Counted from the first letter of the stretch, positions 1 through 8,998 are shown. The stretch is DNA of 64,000 nt from Schinkia azotoformans LMG 9581 (GCF_000307855.1 NZ_AJLR01000146.1:186001-250000), one strand, 5' to 3'. The notes: a model not told the origin generated them from the letters alone. A program made the numbers and translations.

Positions 1-31
1 ATAACAAACAACGCAGGAGGAATTTGGGGAA

Positions 32-1033
32 ATGAAAAAAATGAAAAATCTTCTTTTTATGCTTTTAATGTTAGCTCTAGTCATTTTTACCGCAGCATGT
101 GGGGGGCAACAATCAACTGAAACTCCAACTGAAGGCGAACAACCAGCTGATCAAGCTACAGAATTAGAAGGTGACGTTATCGTAGATGGTTCTGGAACTG
201 TATATCCATTAATGGCACGTATTGCTGAAGAATATATGACAACTGCACAAGAAAACGTAAGTGTCCAAGTAGGTCGTGCTGGTTCATCCGCAGGCTTCAA
301 AAAATTCATCCCAGGTGAACTTGATTTTTCTGATGCTTCAAGACCTATTAAAGATGAGGAAGTAGCACAGCTTGCGGAAAAAGGCATGAAAATGGGCGAA
401 AACGTATTAGAAATCAAACTTGCTTATGATGGTTTAACAATGGTTATTAATAAAGAAAATACATGGGCAACTGAAATGACGAAAGACGAAATTGTGAACA
501 TGTTTATTTCTGGAAAAATCAAAGCTAATGATAAAGTATTATGGTCTGATATTCGTCCAGACTGGCCAGCTGAAGAAGTAAAGTTCTTTGGACCTAACGA
601 AAACCATGGAACATACGAATTTTTCTTTGAAAAAATCCTAGACGAACAGCCGTTGGTGAAAACTGTAAATCTCCAACAAGAATATTCAACATTAGTTGAT
701 TTAGTATCTAAAGATAAAAATGCGATCGCATTTTTCGGCTATGGTTACTATGCAAACAATACTGATAAATTACAAGCGGTTAGCGTAGACTTTGGAAAAG
801 GCCCTGTTTCACCAAGTCTCAAGACAATTGGGGAAGATCTTGATTATGCAGGATTCACTCGTCCGGTATTCACTTATTTAAATGTTGATTATGCAAAAGA
901 AAAACCACAAGTATTAGACTATGCAAAATTCGTAGTTGAAAATGCGGGTAAATTCGCAGGTGAAACTGGATTTGCACCAATGACAGAAGAAACATTAAAA
1001 GGTTATCTAGACCAATTAAATGCAATTAAATAA
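32..1033 (+). CDS. PstS-like phosphate-binding lipoprotein
   Basis: 333-residue substrate-binding protein of a phosphate-type ABC transporter, expected to be anchored on the outer face of the membrane. The N-terminus is a lipoprotein signal (MKKMKNLLFM..., lipobox FTAAC with the modified Cys at residue 23), followed by a Thr/Glu/Gln-rich linker and the PstS core; the motif VDGSGTVYPL near residue 51 and GRAGSSAGFKKF near residue 81 are the phosphate-loop signature of the family. AGGAGG lies at 15-20. No pstC, pstA or pstB follows; the next gene is unrelated and a terminator comes directly after, so it is either the last gene of an operon that begins before the window or an orphan binding protein. 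Function is by family only. Confidence 0.88.
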   Translation: MKKMKNLLFMLLMLALVIFTAACGGQQSTETPTEGEQPADQATELEGDVIVDGSGTVYPLMARIAEEYMTTAQENVSVQVGRAGSSAGFKKFIPGELDFSDASRPIKDEEVAQLAEKGMKMGENVLEIKLAYDGLTMVINKENTWATEMTKDEIVNMFISGKIKANDKVLWSDIRPDWPAEEVKFFGPNENHGTYEFFFEKILDEQPLVKTVNLQQEYSTLVDLVSKDKNAIAFFGYGYYANNTDKLQAVSVDFGKGPVSPSLKTIGEDLDYAGFTRPVFTYLNVDYAKEKPQVLDYAKFVVENAGKFAGETGFAPMTEETLKGYLDQLNAIK

Positions 1034-1047
1034 GAAAAATCTTTGAG

Positions 1048-1083
1048 GCTAGCGTTCCTAAAAAAATAGGAACGCTTTTTAAA
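1048..1083 (+). terminator. Rho-independent terminator after pstS-like gene
   Basis: Stem AGCGTTCCTA / TAGGAACGCT around an A-rich loop, followed by a T run. Confidence 0.85.
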
Positions 1084-1180
1084 ATTTCATTTTCCCCCTA
1101 AAATATCAAATCTTGTCCAATACATAATCCCATTTTTTTAAAATATTATTTGTAATAAGTAAAATCAAAGGAGGAATTCG

Positions 1181-2080
1181 ATGCAGAATCATCCTCAACT
1201 TCCGGGTCATGTGAATATGGACCAATTCAATCAGATGTTAATTTCTCCAGAATCGTTTGCTGCAAAACCTGAATCACTTACAGAGCAACTATTTGTAGAG
1301 CGATCCCTAACAGAAAACAAGTTTTGGTTAAGAATTATGAAAGAACACTCCCTATTTTTAGGGGAAGGCTTTAATCGAAAGGATACACATCTTATTCAAC
1401 AAACCGATAGATTTTATCATTATTTTGAACAGCAAGAAAAGAAGGCTTACCAAACGCCGAACAATGTGGAATTAGTTAGAAAGTTAAACGAAGAAAGTAT
1501 AGATCTCGTACAAGGATTTCGTAATTTTAAAAGAAATCTTTTGATTCTAATCATTAATTGTAAGATTAGCGGTTTCAACTTTCCTTTGCTCGTGGATCAC
1601 ATTGCAAGGGAAGCAGAATATTTTATGCGAACTTTAAATAAGTTCAATAAGGGCATTTTAGACCCCATCCAAGATGCAATTATAACTGAAAACGTATTTT
1701 GGATACGAATCATGATGGAACATTCCCGTTTTATTGCCTCTTTGTTAGACCAGTCTGAACGAAATTTGGTCATTACAGCACGTAAATTTGGTGACGATTT
1801 CGAAACACTATTAAATCAAGCTAGAGATGTTGAGTCGATGTTGTATCGTAAACAACCAACATATCCGATCATCGGCAAATTAAATAATGATAGTGAAAAT
1901 GCAGCTCAAGAAATACTTGCCTTTAAGAAGGCAGGGTTGGAATTGATCAAATCATGCCAAATCCGAAATGTAATAAGCCCTTTATTAGCTGACCATGTGG
2001 TTCGTGAAGCTGAACATTTCCTATATATGATTCATATATTGGAAAATCGATTAAATGCAAAAAAACAGGCAGAACAGTAA
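1181..2080 (+). CDS. DUF2935 protein, two-repeat ferritin-like helical protein
   Basis: 299 residues made of two similar halves. Each half has a motif of the type TENxFWxRIMxEHS (residues ~45 and ~168) and a second motif DHxxREAExF (residues ~144 and ~271). This duplicated four-helix pattern with conserved His and Glu is that of the DUF2935 family, common in Bacillus and Clostridium, and suggests a metal-binding helical bundle. No function is established. It is a single gene with RBS AGGAGG just before the ATG and its own terminator. Confidence 0.8.
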   Translation: MQNHPQLPGHVNMDQFNQMLISPESFAAKPESLTEQLFVERSLTENKFWLRIMKEHSLFLGEGFNRKDTHLIQQTDRFYHYFEQQEKKAYQTPNNVELVRKLNEESIDLVQGFRNFKRNLLILIINCKISGFNFPLLVDHIAREAEYFMRTLNKFNKGILDPIQDAIITENVFWIRIMMEHSRFIASLLDQSERNLVITARKFGDDFETLLNQARDVESMLYRKQPTYPIIGKLNNDSENAAQEILAFKKAGLELIKSCQIRNVISPLLADHVVREAEHFLYMIHILENRLNAKKQAEQ

Positions 2081-2094
2081 CTATTAGAAATACT

Positions 2095-2129
2095 AAAAAA
2101 CGTCTGCCAATAAGGTACAGACGTTTTTT
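2095..2129 (+). terminator. Rho-independent terminator
   Basis: Stem AAAAACGTCTG / CAGACGTTTTT following the DUF2935 gene, with a T-rich tail. Confidence 0.85.
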
Positions 2130-2211
2130 AGGTGAGATCAGACACCCTTCGGTTATAAAATAATTTAAAGGAAAAGGTGGAAGGGTATTTGCTGTAGTTT
2201 GTTAATACATT

Positions 2212-2439
2212 TTAATAATATTGATAGGGATAATAACCAAACGGCGGTCTTCCCGTTGGAATTTCTGGATACATATATCCGTTAGTGTAATGAGGATTTG
2301 GATACGTAGGTTGGTGTGTCTGTTTATGAAAATGGCTATAGGTTTGGTGATTAAAATGCGCTTGACATGCCCCTGGTGATGATGGATGTGGTCCCGTTGT
2401 AATGTTTTTAGGGCCTTCGAAATATTTAAAATTCTCCAT
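2212..2439 (-). CDS. Small His/Pro/Tyr-rich protein, coat-like
   Basis: 75 residues with extreme composition: rich in His, Pro, Tyr, Gly and Asn, ending FGYYPYQYY. Proteins of this kind in Bacillus are typically spore coat or exosporium components. There is one Cys and no membrane segment. The RBS on the minus strand (AAAGAGGTG upstream of the ATG) is good. I do not recognise a named family, so the coat role is an inference from composition and host. Confidence 0.6.
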   Translation of the reverse strand: MENFKYFEGPKNITTGPHPSSPGACQAHFNHQTYSHFHKQTHQPTYPNPHYTNGYMYPEIPTGRPPFGYYPYQYY

Positions 2440-2557
2440 GTATATACACCTCTTTATAAAGGATTATTTTTATATGATTATGAAGGTCAAGCAAATTCGT
2501 TATTTACTTTGTGAAATTGAGCTTTATACCTAATGTTTTCAATCCTCTAAAGCTTTG

Positions 2558-2605
2558 TTGACATAGAAATTTTAATATTATACAATTATCTCGAATTCGA
2601 GATAA
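2558..2605 (+). promoter_or_regulatory. Promoter and MhqR-like operator of the MarR gene
   Basis: TTGACA (2558-2563), 17-base spacer, TACAAT (2581-2586), overlapped by a perfect 20-base palindrome TTATCTCGAATTCGAGATAA at 2586-2605. From memory this closely resembles the ATCTCGAATTCGAGAT-type operator bound by MhqR of Bacillus subtilis. Its position over the start of transcription fits autorepression. Confidence 0.8.
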
Positions 2606-2624
2606 AAGGAAGGGAAGACTAATC

Positions 2625-3080
2625 ATGGGGACTACGGACAAAAAACTAGTAGAAGAGGATTTGTCTCTTAAGTTATTTATAGTGTTATCACGCGCATTGC
2701 AATCGATAAATAAACGTGTTGAAGAAGACATCAAGTCTATGGGGCTAAACGCAACAGAGTTCGCCGTTTTAGAGTTGATTTATAGTAAAGGGGAACAACC
2801 AATACAAAAAATTGGTGAAAAAGTTCTTATAGCAAGCAGTAGTATTACTTATGTGGTTGACAAGTTGGAGAAGAAAAAATTCTTAACTAGAAGACCTTGT
2901 CCGAAAGATCGCCGAGTCACATATGCAACGATAACTGAAGAAGGAACTAAATTTATGGATGAAGTTTTTCCTAATCACAGGACAGCCATTCATGAAATAT
3001 GTAGCGGGTTGGATTCTAATGAGAAAGAAGTTTTGATCCAACTGTTAAAAAAATTGGGGTATCAAGCGCAAGGGTTATAA
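2625..3080 (+). CDS. MarR-family repressor, MhqR-like
   Basis: 151 residues, a full-length MarR winged-helix regulator. The winged helix is visible around residues 50-100 (IGEKVLIASSSITYVVDKLEKKKFLTRR... then DRRVTYATITEEG), flanked by dimerisation helices. The only Cys (in RRPCPKDRR) is in the wing region, unlike the N-terminal sensing Cys of OhrR. The palindromic operator just upstream resembles MhqR sites and the next gene encodes a pirin, so control of quinone/electrophile stress is likely. The effector is not deducible. Confidence 0.8.
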   Translation: MGTTDKKLVEEDLSLKLFIVLSRALQSINKRVEEDIKSMGLNATEFAVLELIYSKGEQPIQKIGEKVLIASSSITYVVDKLEKKKFLTRRPCPKDRRVTYATITEEGTKFMDEVFPNHRTAIHEICSGLDSNEKEVLIQLLKKLGYQAQGL

Positions 3081-3157
3081 TTTTTTTAGTAATATATCTG
3101 AAATTAATAATATATGAATTTGTATTAATTTTTTTAAAATAGAATGGAGAGAATAAT

Positions 3158-3862
3158 ATGTTAAAAAAAATTGATAGCAATCAAATGGGCTCAAGTAATC
3201 TTGGATGGTTAAGAAGTAAGTTTCATTTTTCTTTTGCAGAATACTATAATCCTGACAATATTCAGTTCGGTGTTTTACGAGTAATTAATGACGATTTAAT
3301 CAATCCACAAACGGGCTTCGGAACTCATCCGCATCGTGATATGGAGATCATATCCTATGCAGTAAATGGGGAATTAACTCATGGTGATAGCATGGGAAAT
3401 AAAAATACAATCACTCGCGGTCATGTCCAGTATATGAGTGCAGGTACTGGTGTGCTCCACAGTGAGCACAACTTAGGGGTAGATACATTAAGGTTATTAC
3501 AAATTTGGATATTACCTGATCAATATGGTTATACACCTAACTATGGTGATTACAGATTCAATTGGGATGACAGAAAAAACAAATGGCTGCACATGGTTTC
3601 TGGGGTAGGCGGTGATGCGCCCATTCAAATTCATCAAGATGCTAATATCTATTCTTTAGAATTAGAGCAGGGAAAAGAAATCGGCTTCCCAGTGAAAGAA
3701 GGAAGACAGGCATATTTAGTACAAATTGAAGGTATATCTACTATTAATGGTATTGAGTTAAACGATAGAGATGGCATGGAAATTGTTGAAGAGGATATCA
3801 CTATTCAATCGGAAAATACATCTCATATTTTAATTATAGAAATGAAAAAATCTGATCAATAA
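3158..3862 (+). CDS. Pirin-family bicupin protein (YhhW-like)
   Basis: 234 residues, the usual length for bacterial pirins related to YhhW/YhaK quercetinases. The N-terminal cupin carries metal ligands in the pattern THPHRDMEIISY (residues ~58-69), followed by H~102 and E~104 in GTGVLHSEHN, which is the pirin metal site. Pirins of this group can oxidise flavonoids such as quercetin. It follows the MarR gene after 77 bases, so it is probably in the MhqR-like regulon; quinone-related detoxification is an inference. Confidence 0.85.
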   Translation: MLKKIDSNQMGSSNLGWLRSKFHFSFAEYYNPDNIQFGVLRVINDDLINPQTGFGTHPHRDMEIISYAVNGELTHGDSMGNKNTITRGHVQYMSAGTGVLHSEHNLGVDTLRLLQIWILPDQYGYTPNYGDYRFNWDDRKNKWLHMVSGVGGDAPIQIHQDANIYSLELEQGKEIGFPVKEGRQAYLVQIEGISTINGIELNDRDGMEIVEEDITIQSENTSHILIIEMKKSDQ

Positions 3863-3902
3863 ATGAATGTGAATTGAAAGAAATAATAGGCATTGGAATG
3901 AT

Positions 3903-3942
3903 AAAGCTCTTATTCACAACCAAGATGCGAATAAGAGCTTTG
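3903..3942. terminator. Bidirectional terminator between pirin and czcD
   Basis: Perfect 13-bp stem AAAGCTCTTATTC / GAATAAGAGCTTT between convergent genes. Confidence 0.85.
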
Positions 3943-3959
3943 GTTTTGCTTGTAATTGA

Positions 3960-4913
3960 CTATACCTCTGTTTCTGCATGTTGTAAATCTGATTTTTCAA
4001 CCTGTATCGTTGTATGTTTAATTTTAAATATGTTTTCAATTTTAGTGATGGCTTCTTGTAGAATAACCTGACTATCTTGATTATCTTCAATTAGGATATG
4101 ACAGCTTAAAGAGTCTAAACCTGATGTAATCGTCCATATATGCAGGTCGTGAATGTTAATAACCCCCGGAATTTCCTCTAATGCCTTATAAACCTCTTGT
4201 TGGTCAATGGTTATAGGAGTCCCCTCCATTAGAATATGCACGGTATGCTTGATAATTCCCCAAGCACTTTTCAGTATCAGGAGTGCAACAATAACACTAA
4301 TAATAGGGTCTGCTACATACCAGCCAAAGAAATACATTACTATTCCTGCTAGTATCGCTCCAACTGAACCTAATGCATCACCTAACACGTGTAAATATGC
4401 ACTTCGTAAATTCACATTGTCTTTCACGTCTCCCTTTCTCATTAATACCCAAGCACTTAATAGGTTTGCTAAAAGACCTATTAATGCAATCAGCATCATT
4501 GAGCCACTTGCCACAGTTGGTGGGTCAAAGAATCGCCCGTAAGCCTCATAAACGATAAAACCAGCTATTAAAAAGAGTGAAACCCCATTAAAAAGAGCAG
4601 CCAAAATTTCGAATCTGTAAAAACCAAAGGTCTTATTTGGTGATGCTGGTCTTGCTGCAAACCACATAGCAATTAAGCTAAGTGCTAATGAACTGGCATC
4701 GCTTAACATATGACCTGAATCCGAGAGCAGGGCTAAACTGTTTGTGATTAACCCACCGAAAAACTCTAAAAGCATAATGCCGGTTGTGATGGTTAATGCA
4801 ATGGCTAAACCTTTCTTATTTCCTTCCCTAGTTGGACCATGATGGTGGTGTCCATGATGGTCATGACTGTGACCATGACCGTGCTCATGTCCGTGGTGAT
4901 GATGGTGACTCAT
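3960..4913 (-). CDS. czcD: CzcD-type cation diffusion facilitator (zinc efflux)
   Basis: 317 residues. A His-rich N-terminus (many HH and HGH repeats in the first 27 residues) precedes six membrane segments and a cytoplasmic C-terminal domain. The transport-site motifs are LSDSGHMLSDASSL in TM2 and LHVLGDALGSVGAI in TM5, i.e. the HxxxD pairs of zinc CDF exporters. It is a metal/proton antiporter exporting Zn2+ and probably Co2+/Cd2+. It lies 11 bases downstream of the ArsR-type repressor gene and forms an operon with it, the usual czrA-czcD arrangement. Confidence 0.92.
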   Translation of the reverse strand: MSHHHHHGHEHGHGHSHDHHGHHHHGPTREGNKKGLAIALTITTGIMLLEFFGGLITNSLALLSDSGHMLSDASSLALSLIAMWFAARPASPNKTFGFYRFEILAALFNGVSLFLIAGFIVYEAYGRFFDPPTVASGSMMLIALIGLLANLLSAWVLMRKGDVKDNVNLRSAYLHVLGDALGSVGAILAGIVMYFFGWYVADPIISVIVALLILKSAWGIIKHTVHILMEGTPITIDQQEVYKALEEIPGVINIHDLHIWTITSGLDSLSCHILIEDNQDSQVILQEAITKIENIFKIKHTTIQVEKSDLQHAETEV

Positions 4914-4924
4914 TTTTATTCCTC

Positions 4925-5233
4925 CTAATTATGGGTTGTATGATTAATCATGATTTTTAATATCTCAATAACATGTTCGTCATCACATGTGTAATAAATT
5001 GATTTTCCGTCTCGTCGTGATTTAACTAATCTAAGATTTTTTAGAAATGACAATTGATGGGATATGGCTGATTGAGACATATTAAGTACTTCAGCAATAT
5101 GACCTACAGAACACTCTTCTTGAGATAATAAATACAACAGTTTAATTCTGGTGGGATCCCCCAAGGCTTTAAAATTTCTTGAAACCACTTCAATTAGGTC
5201 TTCATCTAAAAATAGGTGTTCGTCTTTATTCAT
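4925..5233 (-). CDS. czrA: CzrA-type ArsR/SmtB zinc-sensing repressor
   Basis: 102 residues, full length for CzrA. The winged helix includes [32 protein letters not shown]. The C-terminal helix holds the alpha5 metal-site pattern, [19 protein letters not shown] (Asp and His early, two His at the end). It lacks the CVC motif of ArsR/CadC, fitting a zinc/cobalt sensor. It represses its own operon with czcD through the inverted repeat at 5261-5286. Confidence 0.9.
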   Translation of the reverse strand: MNKDEHLFLDEDLIEVVSRNFKALGDPTRIKLLYLLSQEECSVGHIAEVLNMSQSAISHQLSFLKNLRLVKSRRDGKSIYYTCDDEHVIEILKIMINHTTHN

Positions 5234-5260
5234 GATTTAGAATCCTCCTATGCAAACATA

Positions 5261-5286
5261 AACATATGAGTATTTATTCATATGTT
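5261..5286 (-). promoter_or_regulatory. CzrA operator
   Basis: Inverted repeat with perfect 9-base arms AACATATGA (5261-5269) and TCATATGTT (5278-5286), located 28 bases before the czrA start. It matches the known ArsR/SmtB zinc operators of the type TGAA-N6-TTCA within a longer dyad. It may also affect the divergent ZIP gene 137 bases away. Confidence 0.85.
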
Positions 5287-5422
5287 AAATATAAGATACA
5301 TCAAATAACAAAATTTGTAAATAGGCTATATTTATGGATATTCAAGCTATCTTATGCATGTCTTTTCAAAAATTAACGTATACATGAATGAACAGCCAGA
5401 ATGACGAAAGGGGCAAGGGTTC

Positions 5423-6166
5423 ATGATATTTAATTTATACATTTCGCTGTTTATATCCTTTTTAGCATTTTTAGGAATGTACATTGGTGGAATCACAACA
5501 ACTTTTTTTAAGCAGTACTTACCTGGAAAAATTCATAGGCTTTATATTTTTTGTGGTGGATTATTAGTCGGTTTGTTAATTTTTGAAGTCATACCAGAAA
5601 GCATACAGCAATATGATCAGCTAGGACTGATAATAGGTGGATTTTTAGGGATAATTGGAATGATGGCAATCGAGAACATATTTCATAGTAAAAACAATCA
5701 TAACGGGAAAGCTTCAAATTATGTTCATGGCATTATATTTTTAATAATTGCTGTCGCTATTCATAATGTTCCAACTGGATTTGCTATAGGCACCAATATA
5801 GTCGACCAGTCAATTACAGGATCACCTCTCTTATGGGCACTTTTTTTACATCATATTCCAGAGGGAATAACATTAATGGTATCTAGTATACTTGCTGGTT
5901 CAAATTCATTATCTTTTTCATTGATTACAGCTCTTTTAGCACTGATTCTTGGTGTAAGTATCTTAGGAGGAATAAGTATTTCCAATCTATCCCACCAGTT
6001 TAATACAATATTAATGGGTAGTGCAATCGGGACATTAGGGTATGTGACTGTACATGAAATACTTTGGAAATCAAAGACTACGGTAACAGCTAGAGAATAT
6101 ATTATTTTAGTTTGTGTAGGACTGATCTTCATAAGACTATATATTTTGAGCTTAGAGCTACTTTAA
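5423..6166 (+). CDS. ZIP-family metal transporter
   Basis: 247 residues with about eight hydrophobic segments. The two ZIP metal-site motifs are present: AIHNVPTGFAIG (TM4; the usual Glu of HNxPEG is Thr here) and LHHIPEGITL (TM5). This family imports Zn2+ or other divalent metals into the cytoplasm. It is transcribed divergently from czrA-czcD, which pairs uptake with efflux around one zinc operator. The Thr in place of Glu could alter metal choice; that is inference. Confidence 0.85.
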   Translation: MIFNLYISLFISFLAFLGMYIGGITTTFFKQYLPGKIHRLYIFCGGLLVGLLIFEVIPESIQQYDQLGLIIGGFLGIIGMMAIENIFHSKNNHNGKASNYVHGIIFLIIAVAIHNVPTGFAIGTNIVDQSITGSPLLWALFLHHIPEGITLMVSSILAGSNSLSFSLITALLALILGVSILGGISISNLSHQFNTILMGSAIGTLGYVTVHEILWKSKTTVTAREYIILVCVGLIFIRLYILSLELL

Positions 6167-6356
6167 ACATTCTAAGCATTCCTATTTTTGGTAAAGCCAA
6201 TCATCACCTATACTGTATTAGATATTTCTTGCACAGTTTTTGTAGGTATCCAAGATGAATTGTTGCAATAAGGAAAAACTGTTGCTGTAGACACACTCGA
6301 TTTTGATATGCCATACTCAATAAGGAAAATTATTTTATTTGTATGGGGGCATATTA

Positions 6357-7220
6357 GTGGAGTCTTACGAAAACCTCAAGGCTGGAGAAAAAGGTGCTTG
6401 GCTTAGTATTATCACATATATATTTTTATCTGTATCTAAATTGTTGATTGGGTTTTTGGGTAATTCAGAAGCATTACTTGCTGATGGATTAAATAATTCA
6501 ACAGATGTAGTTGCCTCAATAGCAGTTTTAGTCGGGTTAAAAATAGCTAGGAAACCTCCAGATAAAAATCATCATTATGGTCATTTTCGTGCTGAAACAA
6601 TTGCGTCGCTAATTGCGGCTTTTATCATGATTTCGGTAGGGATCCAAGTAATAATTGAAGGTGTTAAAAGTCTAACTGATGAAGGTAATGCTATTCCGGA
6701 TATGTTTACCGGGTGGGTTGCATTAATCTGTTCGATCATCATGTTCTTGGTTTATTGTTATAATATAAACCTAGCTAAAAAAATTAATAGTCAATCCATC
6801 AAAGCTGCTGCCAAGGACAATCTTTCTGACTCTCTTGTTAGTATTGGTGCATTTATTGGTATTTCAGGGTCACAATTTGGCTTTTATTGGCTAGATACGG
6901 TAACTGCTATTCTTGTTGGAATCATCATTATTAAGACTGCAATCGAAATATTTAAGGAGGCTGTACTTGAACTTACTGACGGCTTTGAAATTGAGGAATT
7001 GGAACAAATTAGGGAGACCGTTAGTAATAATCCTGATATTAAAAAAGTAAAAAGTATAAAAGCTAGAATGCACGGAAATCAAACATTTGTTGATATTATT
7101 ATAGTGACAGACCAAACTCTAAATGTTTTTGAAAGTCATCAAATTACCGAAGAAATAGAGAAAAGTCTTATGGAGAAACATCAAATACAAAATGTTCATA
7201 TTCATATTGAGCCCCAATAA
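6357..7220 (+). CDS. Cation diffusion facilitator, second paralogue
   Basis: 287 residues from the GTG at 6357, which is preceded by GGGGG at a good distance; a TTG 18 bases upstream is in frame but overlaps that site. Membrane-site motifs are ADGLNNSTDVVASI (TM2) and AAAKDNLSDSLVSIG (TM5), giving the D-x3-D / D-x3-D sites typical of the Fe/Mn-type or MamM-like branch rather than the His/Asp sites of CzcD. The C-terminal domain ends VHIHIEPQ. It therefore probably exports a different metal (Mn2+ or Fe2+) from the czcD product. Confidence 0.85.
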   Translation: MESYENLKAGEKGAWLSIITYIFLSVSKLLIGFLGNSEALLADGLNNSTDVVASIAVLVGLKIARKPPDKNHHYGHFRAETIASLIAAFIMISVGIQVIIEGVKSLTDEGNAIPDMFTGWVALICSIIMFLVYCYNINLAKKINSQSIKAAAKDNLSDSLVSIGAFIGISGSQFGFYWLDTVTAILVGIIIIKTAIEIFKEAVLELTDGFEIEELEQIRETVSNNPDIKKVKSIKARMHGNQTFVDIIIVTDQTLNVFESHQITEEIEKSLMEKHQIQNVHIHIEPQ

Positions 7221-7305
7221 ATTTTCTTTGTTAAACTTGACGCAGTCTTATTAATTATGAGATGCATGGTCTATATTGATAATAAAAAAATGGGAGGAAA
7301 AAAGA

Positions 7306-7758
7306 ATGAATATTTTTATGAAAAGAGCGGTAGAATTAGCTGTTATTAATGTAAATGAAGGAGGACAGCCATTTGGTGCTGTTCTTGTGAAAAATAACGA
7401 AGTAGTAACTGAAGGTGTAAATGAATTACATAAAACATATGATGTAAGCGGACATGCCGAATTGATTGCTATTAGGAGGGCACAGGCTCAATTACAAACT
7501 AATAATTTATCAGGTTATACTATGTATGCTAGCGGAGAGCCGTGCCCAATGTGTCTAACAGCTATGTATTTTGCTGGTATTGAAGAGGTGTTTTATTGTC
7601 AGTCAGTGGCTGATGCTGTTGAAGTAGGTTTGGGAAAATCCAAATTTATATATGATGAATTTAAAGAGAGCAAAGATGAACGTAAAATAAAAATGAAACA
7701 AATGCGATTGAATGAAAATCAAGAAAATCCAATGAACCTTTGGAAACAGACCCTTTAA
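7306..7758 (+). CDS. Nucleoside/guanine deaminase-family protein
   Basis: 150 residues from the ATG at 7306 (GGAGG at 7293-7297). The zinc deaminase motifs are complete: SGHAELIAI (HAE, with the proton-shuttling Glu) and GEPCPMCLTAMY (PCxxC). Length and the FGAVLV and C-terminal features place it with guanine deaminase GuaD / cytosine-type deaminases rather than tRNA deaminase TadA. Substrate is not certain. Confidence 0.85.
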   Translation: MNIFMKRAVELAVINVNEGGQPFGAVLVKNNEVVTEGVNELHKTYDVSGHAELIAIRRAQAQLQTNNLSGYTMYASGEPCPMCLTAMYFAGIEEVFYCQSVADAVEVGLGKSKFIYDEFKESKDERKIKMKQMRLNENQENPMNLWKQTL

Positions 7759-7797
7759 ACAGATAGTGGGAGAATTCCCACTATCTGAATTTTTTTA
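7759..7797 (+). terminator. Rho-independent terminator
   Basis: 12-bp stem CAGATAGTGGGA / TCCCACTATCTG with GAAT loop and T7 tail, after the deaminase gene. Confidence 0.88.
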
Positions 7798-7900
7798 TAT
7801 CTATATCAAGTTCATTTTCTTGATCTGCTTTTACCCCTGCTTTGCTAAGCCTGTTTTTTGATATATATTTAGCCATTAAAAGGGCTTTTTCAATGAACAC
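7781..7900 (-). other. Possible remnant or 39-residue ORF
   Basis: A GTG-started minus-strand frame of 39 residues, Lys-rich, ending DIDIKKFR. It overlaps the terminator arm and has only a weak ribosome site (AAGG). It reads like the C-terminal tail of a lost gene more than a working gene. No family recognised. Confidence 0.2.
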
Positions 7901-7978
7901 CTTGCAAAATAATTCATATATTAGAATGGCGTATTGGATTCATATTTGCGCAATTAATCTTTTCGAGGGGGAAGAGGT

Positions 7979-8353
7979 TTGGAAATACCTGTAACTGGTT
8001 TTATGATTTCAAATAATGAAGATGACCCTATGCATTCTCATAGTCTTTATATAATGTCTTGGGATGGAAAGCCTGTCCATGTACATCATATTTCGGGTGT
8101 AACTTCTTTTGCTGATGGTCATCATCATAAATACGTTGGTACCACTGCACCAGCACTAAGTGGAGTGCCGCATACTCATCAGTACTTTACATTCACTTCC
8201 GTTAATGATGGACATAGACACGAAATTAGAGGAGTTACTGGACCGGATATCCCACTTCCAAATGGTGGACATTTTCATGAATTTCATGGAGTTACAACTG
8301 TTAGCGGTCGAACACCTCACTCCCATTCATATAGTGGGAGAACGAGCAGATAG
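7979..8353 (+). CDS. YmaF-family His-rich protein
   Basis: 124 residues from a TTG start after GAGGGGGAAGAGG. The protein is a series of short repeats built around H-x-H motifs (HSHS, HVHH, HHHK, HTHQ, HRHE, HFHE, HSHS) alternating with G-V-T/S turns. This is the pattern of the YmaF family in Bacillus. Probable metal-binding or spore-surface protein; function is not established. Confidence 0.75.
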   Translation: MEIPVTGFMISNNEDDPMHSHSLYIMSWDGKPVHVHHISGVTSFADGHHHKYVGTTAPALSGVPHTHQYFTFTSVNDGHRHEIRGVTGPDIPLPNGGHFHEFHGVTTVSGRTPHSHSYSGRTSR

Positions 8354-8358
8354 CGTAT

Positions 8359-8395
8359 AAAAGGTATTACAGATGTGTAATACCTTTTCTTATAA
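8359..8395. terminator. Terminator between convergent genes
   Basis: 13-bp stem AAAAGGTATTACA / TGTAATACCTTTT. Confidence 0.85.
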
Positions 8396-8404
8396 GTAGT
8401 AATA

Positions 8405-8926
8405 TTATCTAATTTTCGGTACCATATTTGCTTGTGATATTTCTTTTTTTAAGGACTGAAAAGTTTCTTTTCCAAAAAAAGTGTTGGCTTTATTTTCTAT
8501 TTCCTCTAGTATTCTATCGTTTTCATTTAATACTTCTTTTATTCGGTTAATTAGAAGAAGAGCATTTCGTCCGGAAATTTCTTTTTCTAAACGAGCGAGA
8601 AGTACTTTACTATCTATCGAAAATCGATGGGCAAATCTATGACACATACCCATATTGGTTCTGAGTGAGTGGCCATATTCATCTGTAAATGCCCTACGTA
8701 TACAGCCTCTTACGCCTGCATAACCATAAGAAACCTCAGATATTGCACGGTAAAAAAGAATAATCCCTCCTGCATGACTAGCCTCCGGGTGTATCCGTAA
8801 TTCACTTACTAACGATACAAGTCGCTGAATGACAGGTTTTCCGGACTCCATTGTTTTCCACCATTCTAATAAATGAAAGTATTCTTCATTACTAAGGGTC
8901 ATTTTGTGTGAATTAGGATTATACAT
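8405..8926 (-). CDS. Unknown protein, paralogue of its upstream neighbour
   Basis: 173 residues from the ATG at 8926, chosen because GGAGG lies 7 bases before it (an upstream in-frame ATG overlaps that site). No recognised domain, signal peptide or membrane segment. Its core and tail resemble the next gene upstream: ISEVSYGYAGVRGCIRR against VADIGYGFDAINGTINR, and FGKETFQSLKKEI...MVPKIR against FGAEWESIRSKVE...AVPRL. The two genes are 72 bases apart on the same strand and probably arose by duplication. Confidence 0.6.
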   Translation of the reverse strand: MYNPNSHKMTLSNEEYFHLLEWWKTMESGKPVIQRLVSLVSELRIHPEASHAGGIILFYRAISEVSYGYAGVRGCIRRAFTDEYGHSLRTNMGMCHRFAHRFSIDSKVLLARLEKEISGRNALLLINRIKEVLNENDRILEEIENKANTFFGKETFQSLKKEISQANMVPKIR

Positions 8927-8998
8927 GATAACCTCCATTTGCCGCTACCGTAGGCGGCACAAATAGTAATGGAAAATGGTATATGGCTTTACCACTTT

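Noticed and set aside
3874-4558. Plus-strand ORFs over czcD
   Set aside because: They are antisense shadows of a well-conserved transporter gene and have no ribosome sites.
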